From Pseudomonas sp. WJP1 (lineage in GTDB: Bacteria; Pseudomonadota; Gammaproteobacteria; Pseudomonadales; Pseudomonadaceae): a stretch of 64,000 nucleotides of DNA. Of this stretch, positions 40,730-49,304 are shown piece by piece. The stretch is from assembly GCF_028471945.1 (NCBI RefSeq), contig NZ_CP110128.1, positions 856,501 through 920,500 on the forward strand, given 5' to 3'. The notes beneath the pieces are model-generated. The model made no database searches and had not been told where the DNA came from. It worked only from the letters and a program-made list of their open reading frames with translations. The first letter of the stretch is position 1. Each line of letters opens with the position of its first letter. A program made the translations under genes and the position numbers.

Positions 40730-41196
40730 TGCAAAACCGCACCCTGGAAATCGGTGTCGGCCTTTTCTTGCTGGCTGGCATCCTGGCTTTGCTGTTGCTG
40801 GCGTTGCGGGTCAGTGGACTGTCCCCGAGCCCGAGCACCGAAACCTATAAACTTTATGCGTATTTCGACAATATCGCCGGTTTGACTGTCAGAGCTAAAG
40901 TGACCATGGCCGGTGTGACCATCGGCAAGGTCACGGCAATCGATCTGGACCGCGACAGTTTCACCGGTCGGGTGACCATGCAGCTGGAAAAGCGCGTAGA
41001 TAATCTACCGGCAGACTCCACTGCATCTATCCTGACCGCTGGCCTGTTGGGCGAGAAGTACATCGGTATCAGTGTGGGTGGGGAAGAAGCCCTGCTCAAG
41101 GATGGCGGGACCATCCACGACACCCAGTCGTCGCTGGTGCTCGAGGACCTGATCGGTAAATTCCTGCTCAATACCGTTAGCAAAGACGCCAAATGA
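40729..41196 (+). CDS. mlaD: Phospholipid transport MCE-domain protein MlaD
   Basis: 155 residues: one N-terminal membrane helix (EIGVGLFLLAGILALLLLAL) and a single MCE domain (YFDNIAGLTVRAKVTMAGVTIGKVTAIDLD), which forms the hexameric ring over MlaE. LTAGLLGEKYIGISVGGEE is the usual second conserved segment. It starts within the mlaE stop. Confidence 0.96.
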   Translation: MQNRTLEIGVGLFLLAGILALLLLALRVSGLSPSPSTETYKLYAYFDNIAGLTVRAKVTMAGVTIGKVTAIDLDRDSFTGRVTMQLEKRVDNLPADSTASILTAGLLGEKYIGISVGGEEALLKDGGTIHDTQSSLVLEDLIGKFLLNTVSKDAK

Positions 41197-41207
41197 GGAG
41201 CTTTTGA

Positions 41208-41849
41208 ATGATCTCTACCTTGCGACGTGGCCTGTTGGTTCTGCTCGCGGTCTTGCCGTTGGTGGCCAACGCCGTGGCGGCGCCTACCGCGCACGAGCTG
41301 GTTCAGGACACCACCAACCGCTTGCTGGCCGACCTGGCCGCCAACAAAGAGAAGTACAAACAGGATCCGCAGGACTTCTATGCGGCGCTCAACAGCATTG
41401 TCGGGCCTGTGGTGGATGCCGAAGGTATTTCCAAAAGCATCATGACGGTCAAGTACTCGCGCAAAGCTACGCCTGCGCAAATGAAGACCTTTGAGGAAAA
41501 CTTCAAGAAGGGCCTGTTCCAGTTCTATGGCAATGCCTTGCTCGAATACAACAACCAGGGCATCACCGTTGATCCTGCCAAGGACGAGTCGGGCGAGCGT
41601 ACGAGCGTCGGCATGACGGTCAAGGGCAGCAATGGCGCGATCTATCCTGTGTCCTACACACTGGAAAAGGTCGGCGGCGAGTGGAAATTGCGTAACGTCA
41701 TCATCAACGGCATCAACATTGGCAAGTTGTTCCGTGATCAGTTCGCTGATGCGATGCAGCGCAATGGCAACGACCTGGACAAAACCATCAATGGTTGGGC
41801 CGGGGAAGTCGCCAAGGCCAAGGAATCCACGGAGAAGCAGACCCAATGA
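41208..41849 (+). CDS. mlaC: Phospholipid-binding periplasmic protein MlaC
   Basis: 213 residues with a signal peptide (LRRGLLVLLAVLPLVANAVA). The mature Tol-Tol-Ttg2-type domain holds one phospholipid tail pair and shuttles between MlaA at the outer membrane and MlaFEDB. It starts 11 bases after mlaD, and its stop overlaps the mlaB ATG as ATGA. Confidence 0.95.
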   Translation: MISTLRRGLLVLLAVLPLVANAVAAPTAHELVQDTTNRLLADLAANKEKYKQDPQDFYAALNSIVGPVVDAEGISKSIMTVKYSRKATPAQMKTFEENFKKGLFQFYGNALLEYNNQGITVDPAKDESGERTSVGMTVKGSNGAIYPVSYTLEKVGGEWKLRNVIINGINIGKLFRDQFADAMQRNGNDLDKTINGWAGEVAKAKESTEKQTQ

Positions 41850-42151
41850 GTGAGTCGGCGGTCCGGATGGACGAAGCCGGCGAGCTGCGGCTCAGCGGTG
41901 TGCTGGATTATCGCACCGGCCCGCAATTGCGCCAGCAGGGGCAGGCGCTGATCAATGCCAGCAAGGCCGCGGCCGTGGTGGTTGATTGTTCGGCGGTGGA
42001 AAAATCCAGCAGCGTCGGTCTGTCGTTGCTGTTGTGTTTCATGCGTGATGCCCAGGCGGCCGGCAAGGCGCTGAGCATCCGCGGGATGCCAGAAGACATG
42101 CGCGAAATCGCTCAGGTCAGTGAACTGACCGAGCTGTTGGCGCATCCCTAA
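41846..42151 (+). CDS. mlaB: STAS-domain protein MlaB
   Basis: A 101-residue cytoplasmic STAS domain (SESAVRMDEAGELRLSGVLDYRTGPQLRQQGQALI...VVDCSAVEKSSSVGLSLLLCFMRDA) that binds and activates MlaF. The true ATG at 41846 overlaps the mlaC stop. A longer frame starting at 41795 lies inside mlaC. A terminator follows. Confidence 0.93.
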   Translation: MSESAVRMDEAGELRLSGVLDYRTGPQLRQQGQALINASKAAAVVVDCSAVEKSSSVGLSLLLCFMRDAQAAGKALSIRGMPEDMREIAQVSELTELLAHP

Positions 42152-42166
42152 CCCGCATCTATGAAC

Positions 42167-42216
42167 AAGCCCCCCGTCAGAGTCCTGCTTCGCGGGGTTC
42201 GCAGGCGCGGGGCTTT
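42167..42216 (+). terminator. Terminator after mlaB
   Basis: AAGCCCC and GGGGCTT flank an inner hairpin CCTGC...GCAGG, followed by a T-run (42214-42219). This branched structure closes the mla operon before ibaG. Confidence 0.8.
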
Positions 42217-42265
42217 TTTGTATGATGTCCGACCCGCGCGCACAGGGCGCCGATTGAGGTTGAGC

Positions 42266-43793
<1,528 letters not shown>

Positions 43794-43921
43794 TTTCTGC
43801 TTCATGGGCGCAAGGACGTGCCCGTTGATTTGTTCAAAGTCGAGGGTGGTTACACCCTCGATGTGTGTTCGGCGCCATTTGCGACCGGGCATGAGTACCT
43901 TGATAAGGACTGACGTTTCCC

Positions 43922-44557
43922 ATGTTGACCATCGCACTGTCCAAGGGCCGCATCCTTGACGACACCCTGCCGCTTCTGGCTGAAGCGGGCATCGTGCCGA
44001 CCGAGAATCCGGACAAGAGCCGCAAGTTGATCATCCCCACGACCCAGGAAGATGTACGCCTGTTGATCGTGCGTGCCACCGACGTGCCGACTTATGTCGA
44101 GCATGGTGCCGCCGACCTCGGTGTCGCGGGTAAAGACGTGCTGATGGAATACGGCGGCCAGGGCCTCTACGAGCCACTGGACCTGCAGATTGCCCAGTGC
44201 AAGTTGATGACCGCCGGCAAGGTCGGTGCGGTCGAGCCCAAGGGCCGCCTGCGTATCGCCACCAAGTTCGTCAACGTTGCCAAGCGTTACTACGCCGAGC
44301 AGGGCCGCCAGGTCGACATCATCAAGCTCTATGGCTCGATGGAGCTGGCGCCGCTGATTGGCCTGGCCGACAAGATCATCGACGTGGTCGACACCGGTAA
44401 CACGCTGCGGGCCAACGGCCTGGAGCCACAGGATTTCATCGCGGCCATCAGCTCCCGGCTGATTGTCAACAAAGCTTCGATGAAAATGCAGCACGCCCGT
44501 ATCCAGGCGTTGATCGACACCCTGCGCAAGGCAGTGGAGTCTCGACACCGCGGCTGA
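43922..44557 (+). CDS. hisG: ATP phosphoribosyltransferase, short form
   Basis: A 211-residue HisG-S, the first enzyme of histidine synthesis. It lacks the C-terminal regulatory domain of long HisG and so needs HisZ for activity and feedback; hisZ is not in the window. Motifs include [24 protein letters not shown] (shown in part) and the PRPP-binding [15 protein letters not shown]. It is followed by a terminator-like hairpin before hisD, so the three his genes may not form one simple transcript. Confidence 0.97.
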   Translation: MLTIALSKGRILDDTLPLLAEAGIVPTENPDKSRKLIIPTTQEDVRLLIVRATDVPTYVEHGAADLGVAGKDVLMEYGGQGLYEPLDLQIAQCKLMTAGKVGAVEPKGRLRIATKFVNVAKRYYAEQGRQVDIIKLYGSMELAPLIGLADKIIDVVDTGNTLRANGLEPQDFIAAISSRLIVNKASMKMQHARIQALIDTLRKAVESRHRG

Positions 44558-44609
44558 TTCACTTGCGCGACGTTGAGTCGCGCCGTCTATCCGCCTCATA
44601 GCCAGAATT

Positions 44610-44659
44610 CTCAGGTGCCCAAGCGGATCGAATGTTAGTTTCGGGCGCCTGAGTTTTTT
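44610..44659 (+). terminator. Terminator-like hairpin between hisG and hisD
   Basis: The stem CTCAGGTGCCC (44610-44620) / GGGCGCCTGAG (44643-44653), with one T:G wobble, is followed by TTTTTT. It stands 24 bases before the hisD ATG. It could be the end of the murA-hisG transcript or an attenuator for hisDC. No His-rich leader peptide was seen. Confidence 0.8.
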
Positions 44660-44682
44660 GCCAATCCTATGAGGCTCTCGCT

Positions 44683-46008
44683 ATGACCGCACCGACTGCA
44701 ATTCGCCGACTCAACGCTGCTGACCCGGATTTCGCGCATCATCTGGATCATCTGCTGAGCTGGGAAAGTGTGTCTGACGACTCGGTCAATCAGCGGGTGC
44801 TGGACATCATCAAGGCGGTGCGCGAGCGTGGCGATGCCGCGTTGGTGGAATTCACCCGCCAGTTCGACGGGCTGGACGTCGCGTCCATGGCGGACCTGAT
44901 CCTGCCACGCGAACGCCTGGAGCTGGCACTTACCCGCATTACCGTGCCGCAGCGCGAAGCCCTGGAAAAAGCCGCGGCCCGCGTACGCAGCTACCACGAA
45001 AAGCAGAAACAGGACTCCTGGAGCTACACCGAAGCCGACGGCACCGTGCTGGGCCAGAAGGTCACGCCGCTCGATCGCGCCGGTCTGTACGTACCGGGCG
45101 GCAAGGCGTCGTACCCCTCTTCAGTGTTGATGAACGCGATTCCGGCCAAGGTTGCCGGTGTGACCGAAGTGGTCATGGTGGTGCCGACCCCGCGCGGTGA
45201 AATCAACGAGCTTGTGTTGGCGGCTGCCTGCATCGCCGGTGTTGACCGTGTTTTCACCATCGGTGGCGCACAAGCGGTTGCCGCGCTGGCTTATGGCACC
45301 GAAAGCGTGCCGCAGGTCGACAAAGTGGTTGGCCCGGGCAACATCTATGTCGCCACCGCCAAGCGTCACGTGTTCGGCCAGGTCGGTATCGACATGATCG
45401 CAGGTCCGTCCGAGATCCTCGTGGTATGTGACGGCCAGACCGATCCTGACTGGATTGCCATGGACCTGTTCTCCCAAGCCGAGCATGATGAAGACGCCCA
45501 GGCGATTCTGGTCAGCCCTGATGCGGCCTTCCTCGATCAGGTCGCCGCGAGCATCGCCAAGCTGATGCCGACCATGGAGCGCGCCGAGATCATCGAAACC
45601 TCGATCAACGGCCGTGGTGCGCTGATCCAGGTGCGTGACATGGAGCAAGCCATCGAAGTGGCCAACCGCATCGCGCCGGAGCACCTGGAACTGTCGGTCG
45701 CCGATCCGCACGCCTGGCTCCCGCAGATCCGCCATGCCGGTGCCATCTTCATGGGCCGTCACACCAGCGAAGCGCTGGGCGATTACTGCGCAGGCCCGAA
45801 CCACGTATTGCCGACTTCCGGCACGGCGCGGTTCTCGTCGCCGCTGGGCGTATACGACTTCCAGAAACGTTCGTCGATCATTTTTTGCTCGGAGCAGGGC
45901 GCGTCCGACCTGGGTAAAACCGCTTCGGTGCTGGCCCGTGGCGAGTCGCTGACCGCCCACGCCCGCAGTGCCGAATACCGCATCATCGACGACAAGCAGG
46001 GGAACTGA
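44683..46008 (+). CDS. hisD: Histidinol dehydrogenase
   Basis: A 441-residue Zn2+-dependent enzyme for the last two steps of histidine synthesis. The signature region [38 protein letters not shown] is present (given in part), along with [21 protein letters not shown]. It is followed after one base by the hisC ATG, so hisDC are coupled. Confidence 0.98.
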   Translation: MTAPTAIRRLNAADPDFAHHLDHLLSWESVSDDSVNQRVLDIIKAVRERGDAALVEFTRQFDGLDVASMADLILPRERLELALTRITVPQREALEKAAARVRSYHEKQKQDSWSYTEADGTVLGQKVTPLDRAGLYVPGGKASYPSSVLMNAIPAKVAGVTEVVMVVPTPRGEINELVLAAACIAGVDRVFTIGGAQAVAALAYGTESVPQVDKVVGPGNIYVATAKRHVFGQVGIDMIAGPSEILVVCDGQTDPDWIAMDLFSQAEHDEDAQAILVSPDAAFLDQVAASIAKLMPTMERAEIIETSINGRGALIQVRDMEQAIEVANRIAPEHLELSVADPHAWLPQIRHAGAIFMGRHTSEALGDYCAGPNHVLPTSGTARFSSPLGVYDFQKRSSIIFCSEQGASDLGKTASVLARGESLTAHARSAEYRIIDDKQGN

Positions 46009-46009
46009 G

Positions 46010-47062
46010 ATGAGTAAATTCTGGAGCCCGTTCGTCAAGAACCTGGTGCCCTACGTACCGGGCGAACAGCCAAAGCTGGCAAAACTGGTGAAGCTCAACA
46101 CCAACGAAAACCCGTACGGTCCATCGCCCAAGGCCCTGGCTGCGATGCAGACCGAACTGAACGACAACCTGCGCCTGTACCCGGACCCGAACAGCGATCT
46201 GCTGAAAAATGCCGTCGCCAAGTACTACGGCGTGCAGAGCAACCAGGTGTTCCTCGGCAACGGTTCCGACGAAGTCCTGGCGCACATCTTCCACGGCTTG
46301 CTGCAGCACGATCAGCCGCTGCTGTTCCCGGACATCAGCTACAGCTTCTATCCGGTCTACTGCGGTTTGTACGGCATCAAGTTCGATGCGGTGCCGCTGG
46401 ACGAGCAGTTCCAGATCAACCCTGCGGACTACGCCAAACCGAACGGCGGGATCATCTTCCCCAACCCGAACGCACCGACCGGTTGCCTGTTGGCGCTCGA
46501 GGCGGTCGAGCAAATCCTCAAGGCCAGCCCGGACTCGGTGGTCGTGGTGGATGAGGCCTACATCGACTTCGGTGGCGAGACGGCCATCACCTTGGTGGAC
46601 CGTTACCCGAACCTGCTGGTGACCCAGACCCTGTCCAAATCCCGTTCCCTGGCGGGCCTGCGGGTTGGCCTGGCGGTGGGGCATCCGGATCTGATCGAGG
46701 CGCTGGAGCGGATCAAGAACAGCTTCAACTCCTATCCGATCGATCGCATGGCGAATGTCGGCGCGGCGGCGGCGTTCGAGGATCGCGAGTACTTCGACAA
46801 GACGTGCCGTCTGGTCATCGAAAGCCGCGACAAGGTCGTTGCGCAATTGCAGGCCAAGGGCTTTGAAGTGCTGCCGTCGGCGGCGAACTTCATTTTCGCT
46901 CGTCACCCCATGCACGATGCGGCAGGCCTGGCAGCCAAACTGCGTGAGCAGGGCGTGATCGTGCGGCACTTCAAGCAGGAGCGGATTGCGCAGTTCTTGC
47001 GGATCAGTATTGGCACGCCGGAGCAGAATCAGGCGTTGGTTGATGGGCTTGGTGAGTTGTAA
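46010..47062 (+). CDS. hisC: Histidinol-phosphate aminotransferase
   Basis: A 350-residue PLP-dependent class I/II aminotransferase. The PLP lysine is K210 in [16 protein letters not shown], and [13 protein letters not shown] and NPNAPTGC are typical. The ATG at 46010 has GGGGAACTGAG upstream; the longer frame lies in hisD. Of special note, 107 bases of this gene (46709-46815) recur as a decayed copy at 48323-48416, past two foreign-looking genes. Confidence 0.97.
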   Translation: MSKFWSPFVKNLVPYVPGEQPKLAKLVKLNTNENPYGPSPKALAAMQTELNDNLRLYPDPNSDLLKNAVAKYYGVQSNQVFLGNGSDEVLAHIFHGLLQHDQPLLFPDISYSFYPVYCGLYGIKFDAVPLDEQFQINPADYAKPNGGIIFPNPNAPTGCLLALEAVEQILKASPDSVVVVDEAYIDFGGETAITLVDRYPNLLVTQTLSKSRSLAGLRVGLAVGHPDLIEALERIKNSFNSYPIDRMANVGAAAAFEDREYFDKTCRLVIESRDKVVAQLQAKGFEVLPSAANFIFARHPMHDAAGLAAKLREQGVIVRHFKQERIAQFLRISIGTPEQNQALVDGLGEL

Positions 47063-47073
47063 ATTTTGAATGA

Positions 47074-47106
47074 GAACAGTTCCCGGTGTTTAGGCGGGAA
47101 CTGTTC
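47074..47106. terminator. Perfect hairpin between convergent hisC and an unknown gene
   Basis: An 11-base perfect inverted repeat, GAACAGTTCCC / GGGAACTGTTC, with an 11-base loop lies 11 bases after hisC and 17 bases past the end of the next gene on the other strand. No T-run follows on either strand. Confidence 0.5.
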
Positions 47107-47122
47107 TGTGTGATTACAATAA

Positions 47123-47599
47123 TTAATGTTTTTTATATGGCTCCCCGCTATGGGGCGCTTTTGAATTATAAATGTCTAGCTTTCCGCTCACCGTTGACCC
47201 ATCTGTTAAGGTCATGGTTACATTAGCTTTGATTCTTCCGTATCCAGGTGTAAATCGGCCACTAATGGTTCCGTTTTTTACGTCATATGCACGGTTATCA
47301 TATATAAATTTCCAGGAAACTTTGTAGTTTTGATCGCCCTCATTGAAGATCTGTATAAAGTCTTTTTCGGGCAGGATTTCACTGCGCAGGGATAGCAAAA
47401 TTGTATCGTTTTCGGTACCCCCACGCTCTGCACGGTTTTTTTCACTTAAGTAACGCGCAAATATCAGGCCTTCGGTCGTGCCGTTGTATCCGAATTCAAC
47501 TTTATCGGATTTAAGCTCAGTGCCCTCCCAGTTGAAAGTTGCTGTGCCTGAGTCGCGTGTGGATGTAAAGGCTGATTCGTCTTTTTTTTGACTGGTCAT
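47123..47599 (-). CDS. Unknown protein A of an AT-rich paralogous pair
   Basis: 158 residues that I do not recognise. There is no signal peptide or membrane helix. The sequence alternates hydrophobic and polar residues and is Gly/Thr/Asn-rich, suggesting a beta-sandwich. It resembles the next gene along its length: GTATFNWEG / GDATLNWSG, EGLIFARYL / GGLLFANYL, NGTISGRFTPGYGRIKA / EGSITGVFSNGYRKIEA. GC is about 40% by eye, well below the neighbours, and AAA, ATA and TTT codons are common, which points to acquisition by transfer. AAAGGA lies a proper distance before the ATG at 47599. It is the second gene of the pair (59-base gap). The function is unknown. Confidence 0.85.
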   Translation of the reverse strand: MTSQKKDESAFTSTRDSGTATFNWEGTELKSDKVEFGYNGTTEGLIFARYLSEKNRAERGGTENDTILLSLRSEILPEKDFIQIFNEGDQNYKVSWKFIYDNRAYDVKNGTISGRFTPGYGRIKANVTMTLTDGSTVSGKLDIYNSKAPHSGEPYKKH

Positions 47600-47658
47600 G
47601 GTTGCATCCTTTCTGCTGATTAAATTAGTGAGTGCTTATTTCTGTGGAAATAGCGGCT

Positions 47659-48099
47659 TTAAACTTTCTCTGCGTTAAATAAAGTTACGACGGTCTCGCC
47701 ATTTTCAAGCAGCATTCTGATTTCTGCTTCGATTTTTCTATATCCGTTAGAAAATACTCCAGTGATAGACCCTTCAGTCGCAAAATGTTCAGCGCCCTCG
47801 TAGAAAAGGCCCCACCGGAATGGATGGTTTGTGCTGCCAGCTTTGTAAGGCTGGTCGAATCTTTCAGGGATATCCGTATTGCTCAAGAAGCACGCTACAA
47901 CGATATCGGAATCGTTTCCGCCTTTTGAATTTTTGCTATCTGTCTGTCGTAAATAGTTTGCAAATAGCAACCCACCGGCGGTATTGGTGTTAAAACCTAC
48001 TGATGATGATGTGAGGTTTTTACCACTCCAGTTCAGGGTGGCATCTCCCTTTTCAATTTTAGTTTTAGGGTTATGTTTGTATGTTGGTTGAGTGGTCAT
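47659..48099 (-). CDS. Unknown protein B of an AT-rich paralogous pair
   Basis: 146 residues, roughly 30% identical to protein A by eye. The N-terminus (MTTQPTYKHNPKTKIEKGDATLNWSGK) is unstructured and polar. The core is predicted beta-rich, with an internal KGGNDSDIVVACFL segment, and it shares the GSITGVFSNGYRKIEAEI motif with A. It has no export signal. AAAAGGA precedes the ATG at 48099. It is the first gene of the pair; a perfect 18-base LuxR-type dyad lies 126 bases upstream. The AT-rich composition matches A, so the two probably arrived or duplicated together. No function can be assigned. Confidence 0.85.
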   Translation of the reverse strand: MTTQPTYKHNPKTKIEKGDATLNWSGKNLTSSSVGFNTNTAGGLLFANYLRQTDSKNSKGGNDSDIVVACFLSNTDIPERFDQPYKAGSTNHPFRWGLFYEGAEHFATEGSITGVFSNGYRKIEAEIRMLLENGETVVTLFNAEKV

Positions 48100-48224
48100 G
48101 ATTTTTCCTTTTAAGATAAAAGCTCTACCTGGACTGCAGTTCGTGTTTTTTGATGGGTGAACTTACTACGATTTCTCAAGACGAGGTTGCATTCACAGCT
48201 TACGACGTTTGAGAACGGTGATGT

Positions 48225-48242
48225 ACTGTCACAAGTGACAGT
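48225..48242. promoter_or_regulatory. Perfect 18-base dyad resembling a LuxR-type (las/rhl/phz) box
   Basis: ACTGTCACAAGTGACAGT is perfectly symmetrical. With one flanking base on each side it fits the NCT-N12-AGN form of las/rhl boxes, and its ACT...AGT ends match phz boxes of fluorescent pseudomonads. It lies 126-143 bases before the ATG at 48099. A weak TAAGCT at 48202-48197 on the minus strand would be the -10 if the box were centred near -42. The regulator is not in the window. Confidence 0.5.
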
Positions 48243-48322
48243 GCTTTAGTGCTTTTTGGAATCGCTTTTAATGTTGCGTATGAATATTAAAATAAGCGGT
48301 TGAGCAATTTTGAAACGATTGC

Positions 48323-48416
48323 CGGATCAGCATTGATCCTGTAGACGCGACGTATGGCGAATGTCGGCGCTGGGACGTTCGAGGACCGAGTACTTCGATA
48401 AGATTTGCGAGTTGGT
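48323..48416 (+). pseudogene. hisC: Decayed fragment of hisC
   Basis: These 94 bases align with hisC 46709-46815. A 17-base block, ATGGCGAATGTCGGCGC, is identical (48354-48370 and 46748-46764), and CGTTCGAGGA and AGTACTTCGA are shared further on. Several indels of 1 to 6 bases break the frame. About three quarters of aligned positions match by eye. It is in the same orientation as hisC and separated from it by the AT-rich pair, so it looks like the displaced old 3' part of hisC or a duplication relic. The rest of 48100-48572 holds the LuxR-like dyad, an AT-rich imperfect inverted repeat (48263-48298) and a REPIN. Confidence 0.75.
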
Positions 48417-48454
48417 GGGTCGACTGCCTCGGCAATCTTTGAGCCGCCACTTAT

Positions 48455-48557
48455 CCTGTAGGAGCGAGCTTGCTCGCGATGGACGACAACGATTACGCGC
48501 TTTATCTGAATGATCGCGGTTACCGAAAGTTTTTCGCGAGCAAGCTCGCTCCTACAA
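48455..48557. repeat. REPIN, GTAGGAGCG class
   Basis: Arms GTAGGAGCGAGCTTGCTCGC and GCGAGCAAGCTCGCTCCTAC are perfectly complementary over 20 bases. It stands downstream of the DUF4198 gene and beyond the hisC remnant. Confidence 0.92.
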
Positions 48558-48572
48558 GGGGCGGCGTTGTTT

Positions 48573-49292
48573 TTATTCGTGATGCGGCTCGCCCAAAAAC
48601 GTCAGCGAGCTGAACAATCCCCGACTGCTCACGTCAGTGCTGTCCTTCACCGGCACTTCCAACTGCGCCGCAATCACATTCAACCCTTCATTGCGCACCA
48701 GCACCTGCGCCCGACCGTCTGCATCAGTCTCGGTGGTCAGGGTGTTCGGCGCGTTGCGGTAGTCGCCAACCAACTTCACTCCCGCCGCCGGCTTGCCGTC
48801 CAGTAGCACCCGGACCGGCAACGACTGGCCCGGTCCAACGCCCAGCGGATCGACCTCCGGCAGGATCAGCAGTTTGATCTGATCGAGTTTCGGCAGCTTC
48901 GCTCCCGGCTGATAAATCGCCAGGCTGTATTTGAATGTCTCTGTGGATTCGATGGCGCCGGGCACTTTGCTGCGGCCCTCGTTGATCCATTTTTTATCGG
49001 CTGTTTGCGACCACATGCCGTTGTTCAATGCCACCGCGATAACGGCGGGCGGCTTCAGCGGTTGCAGGCGCGCGTGATCGGCCAGGCGCTGCACCGTGAC
49101 CGGAATCATTTTTCCATTGCCGTCGTAGGCCCAGGCGCCGCTGATTTTCTGCGCTTTGAACGCATTGTCCTCGGCGCCGTGGCCGTAGATCACTTCGATG
49201 TTGCCGCGGCGTTGTTCGGTCCACAGACCGTGGGCGGAGACTTGGGTGGCGAACAGCAAACCGAGCAGCGCCAGGGGTTTGAGAGGGTGCAT
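48573..49292 (-). CDS. DUF4198 (NikM-like) periplasmic protein
   Basis: 239 residues with a signal peptide (LKPLALLGLLFATQVSA). Cleavage at VSA|HGLW would leave an N-terminal histidine, and a second histidine follows in EVIYGHGAEDN. The C-terminal half is an Ig-like beta-domain (DPLGVGPGQSLPVRVLLDGKPAAGVKLVGDYRN), and the chain ends in EPHHE. The DUF4198 family is found with metal and TonB transport systems; its biochemical role is unproved. It starts 12 bases after the TonB receptor gene and is surely co-transcribed. A metal-handling role beside the receptor is my inference. Confidence 0.85.
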   Translation of the reverse strand: MHPLKPLALLGLLFATQVSAHGLWTEQRRGNIEVIYGHGAEDNAFKAQKISGAWAYDGNGKMIPVTVQRLADHARLQPLKPPAVIAVALNNGMWSQTADKKWINEGRSKVPGAIESTETFKYSLAIYQPGAKLPKLDQIKLLILPEVDPLGVGPGQSLPVRVLLDGKPAAGVKLVGDYRNAPNTLTTETDADGRAQVLVRNEGLNVIAAQLEVPVKDSTDVSSRGLFSSLTFLGEPHHE

Positions 49293-49304
49293 GGGGACGT
49301 CCTT

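Noticed and set aside
43840..43861. Hairpin TCGAGGGTG/CACCCTCGA between murA and hisG as a terminator or attenuator
   Set aside because: No T-run follows and no leader peptide or riboswitch-like structure was seen; it may be chance.
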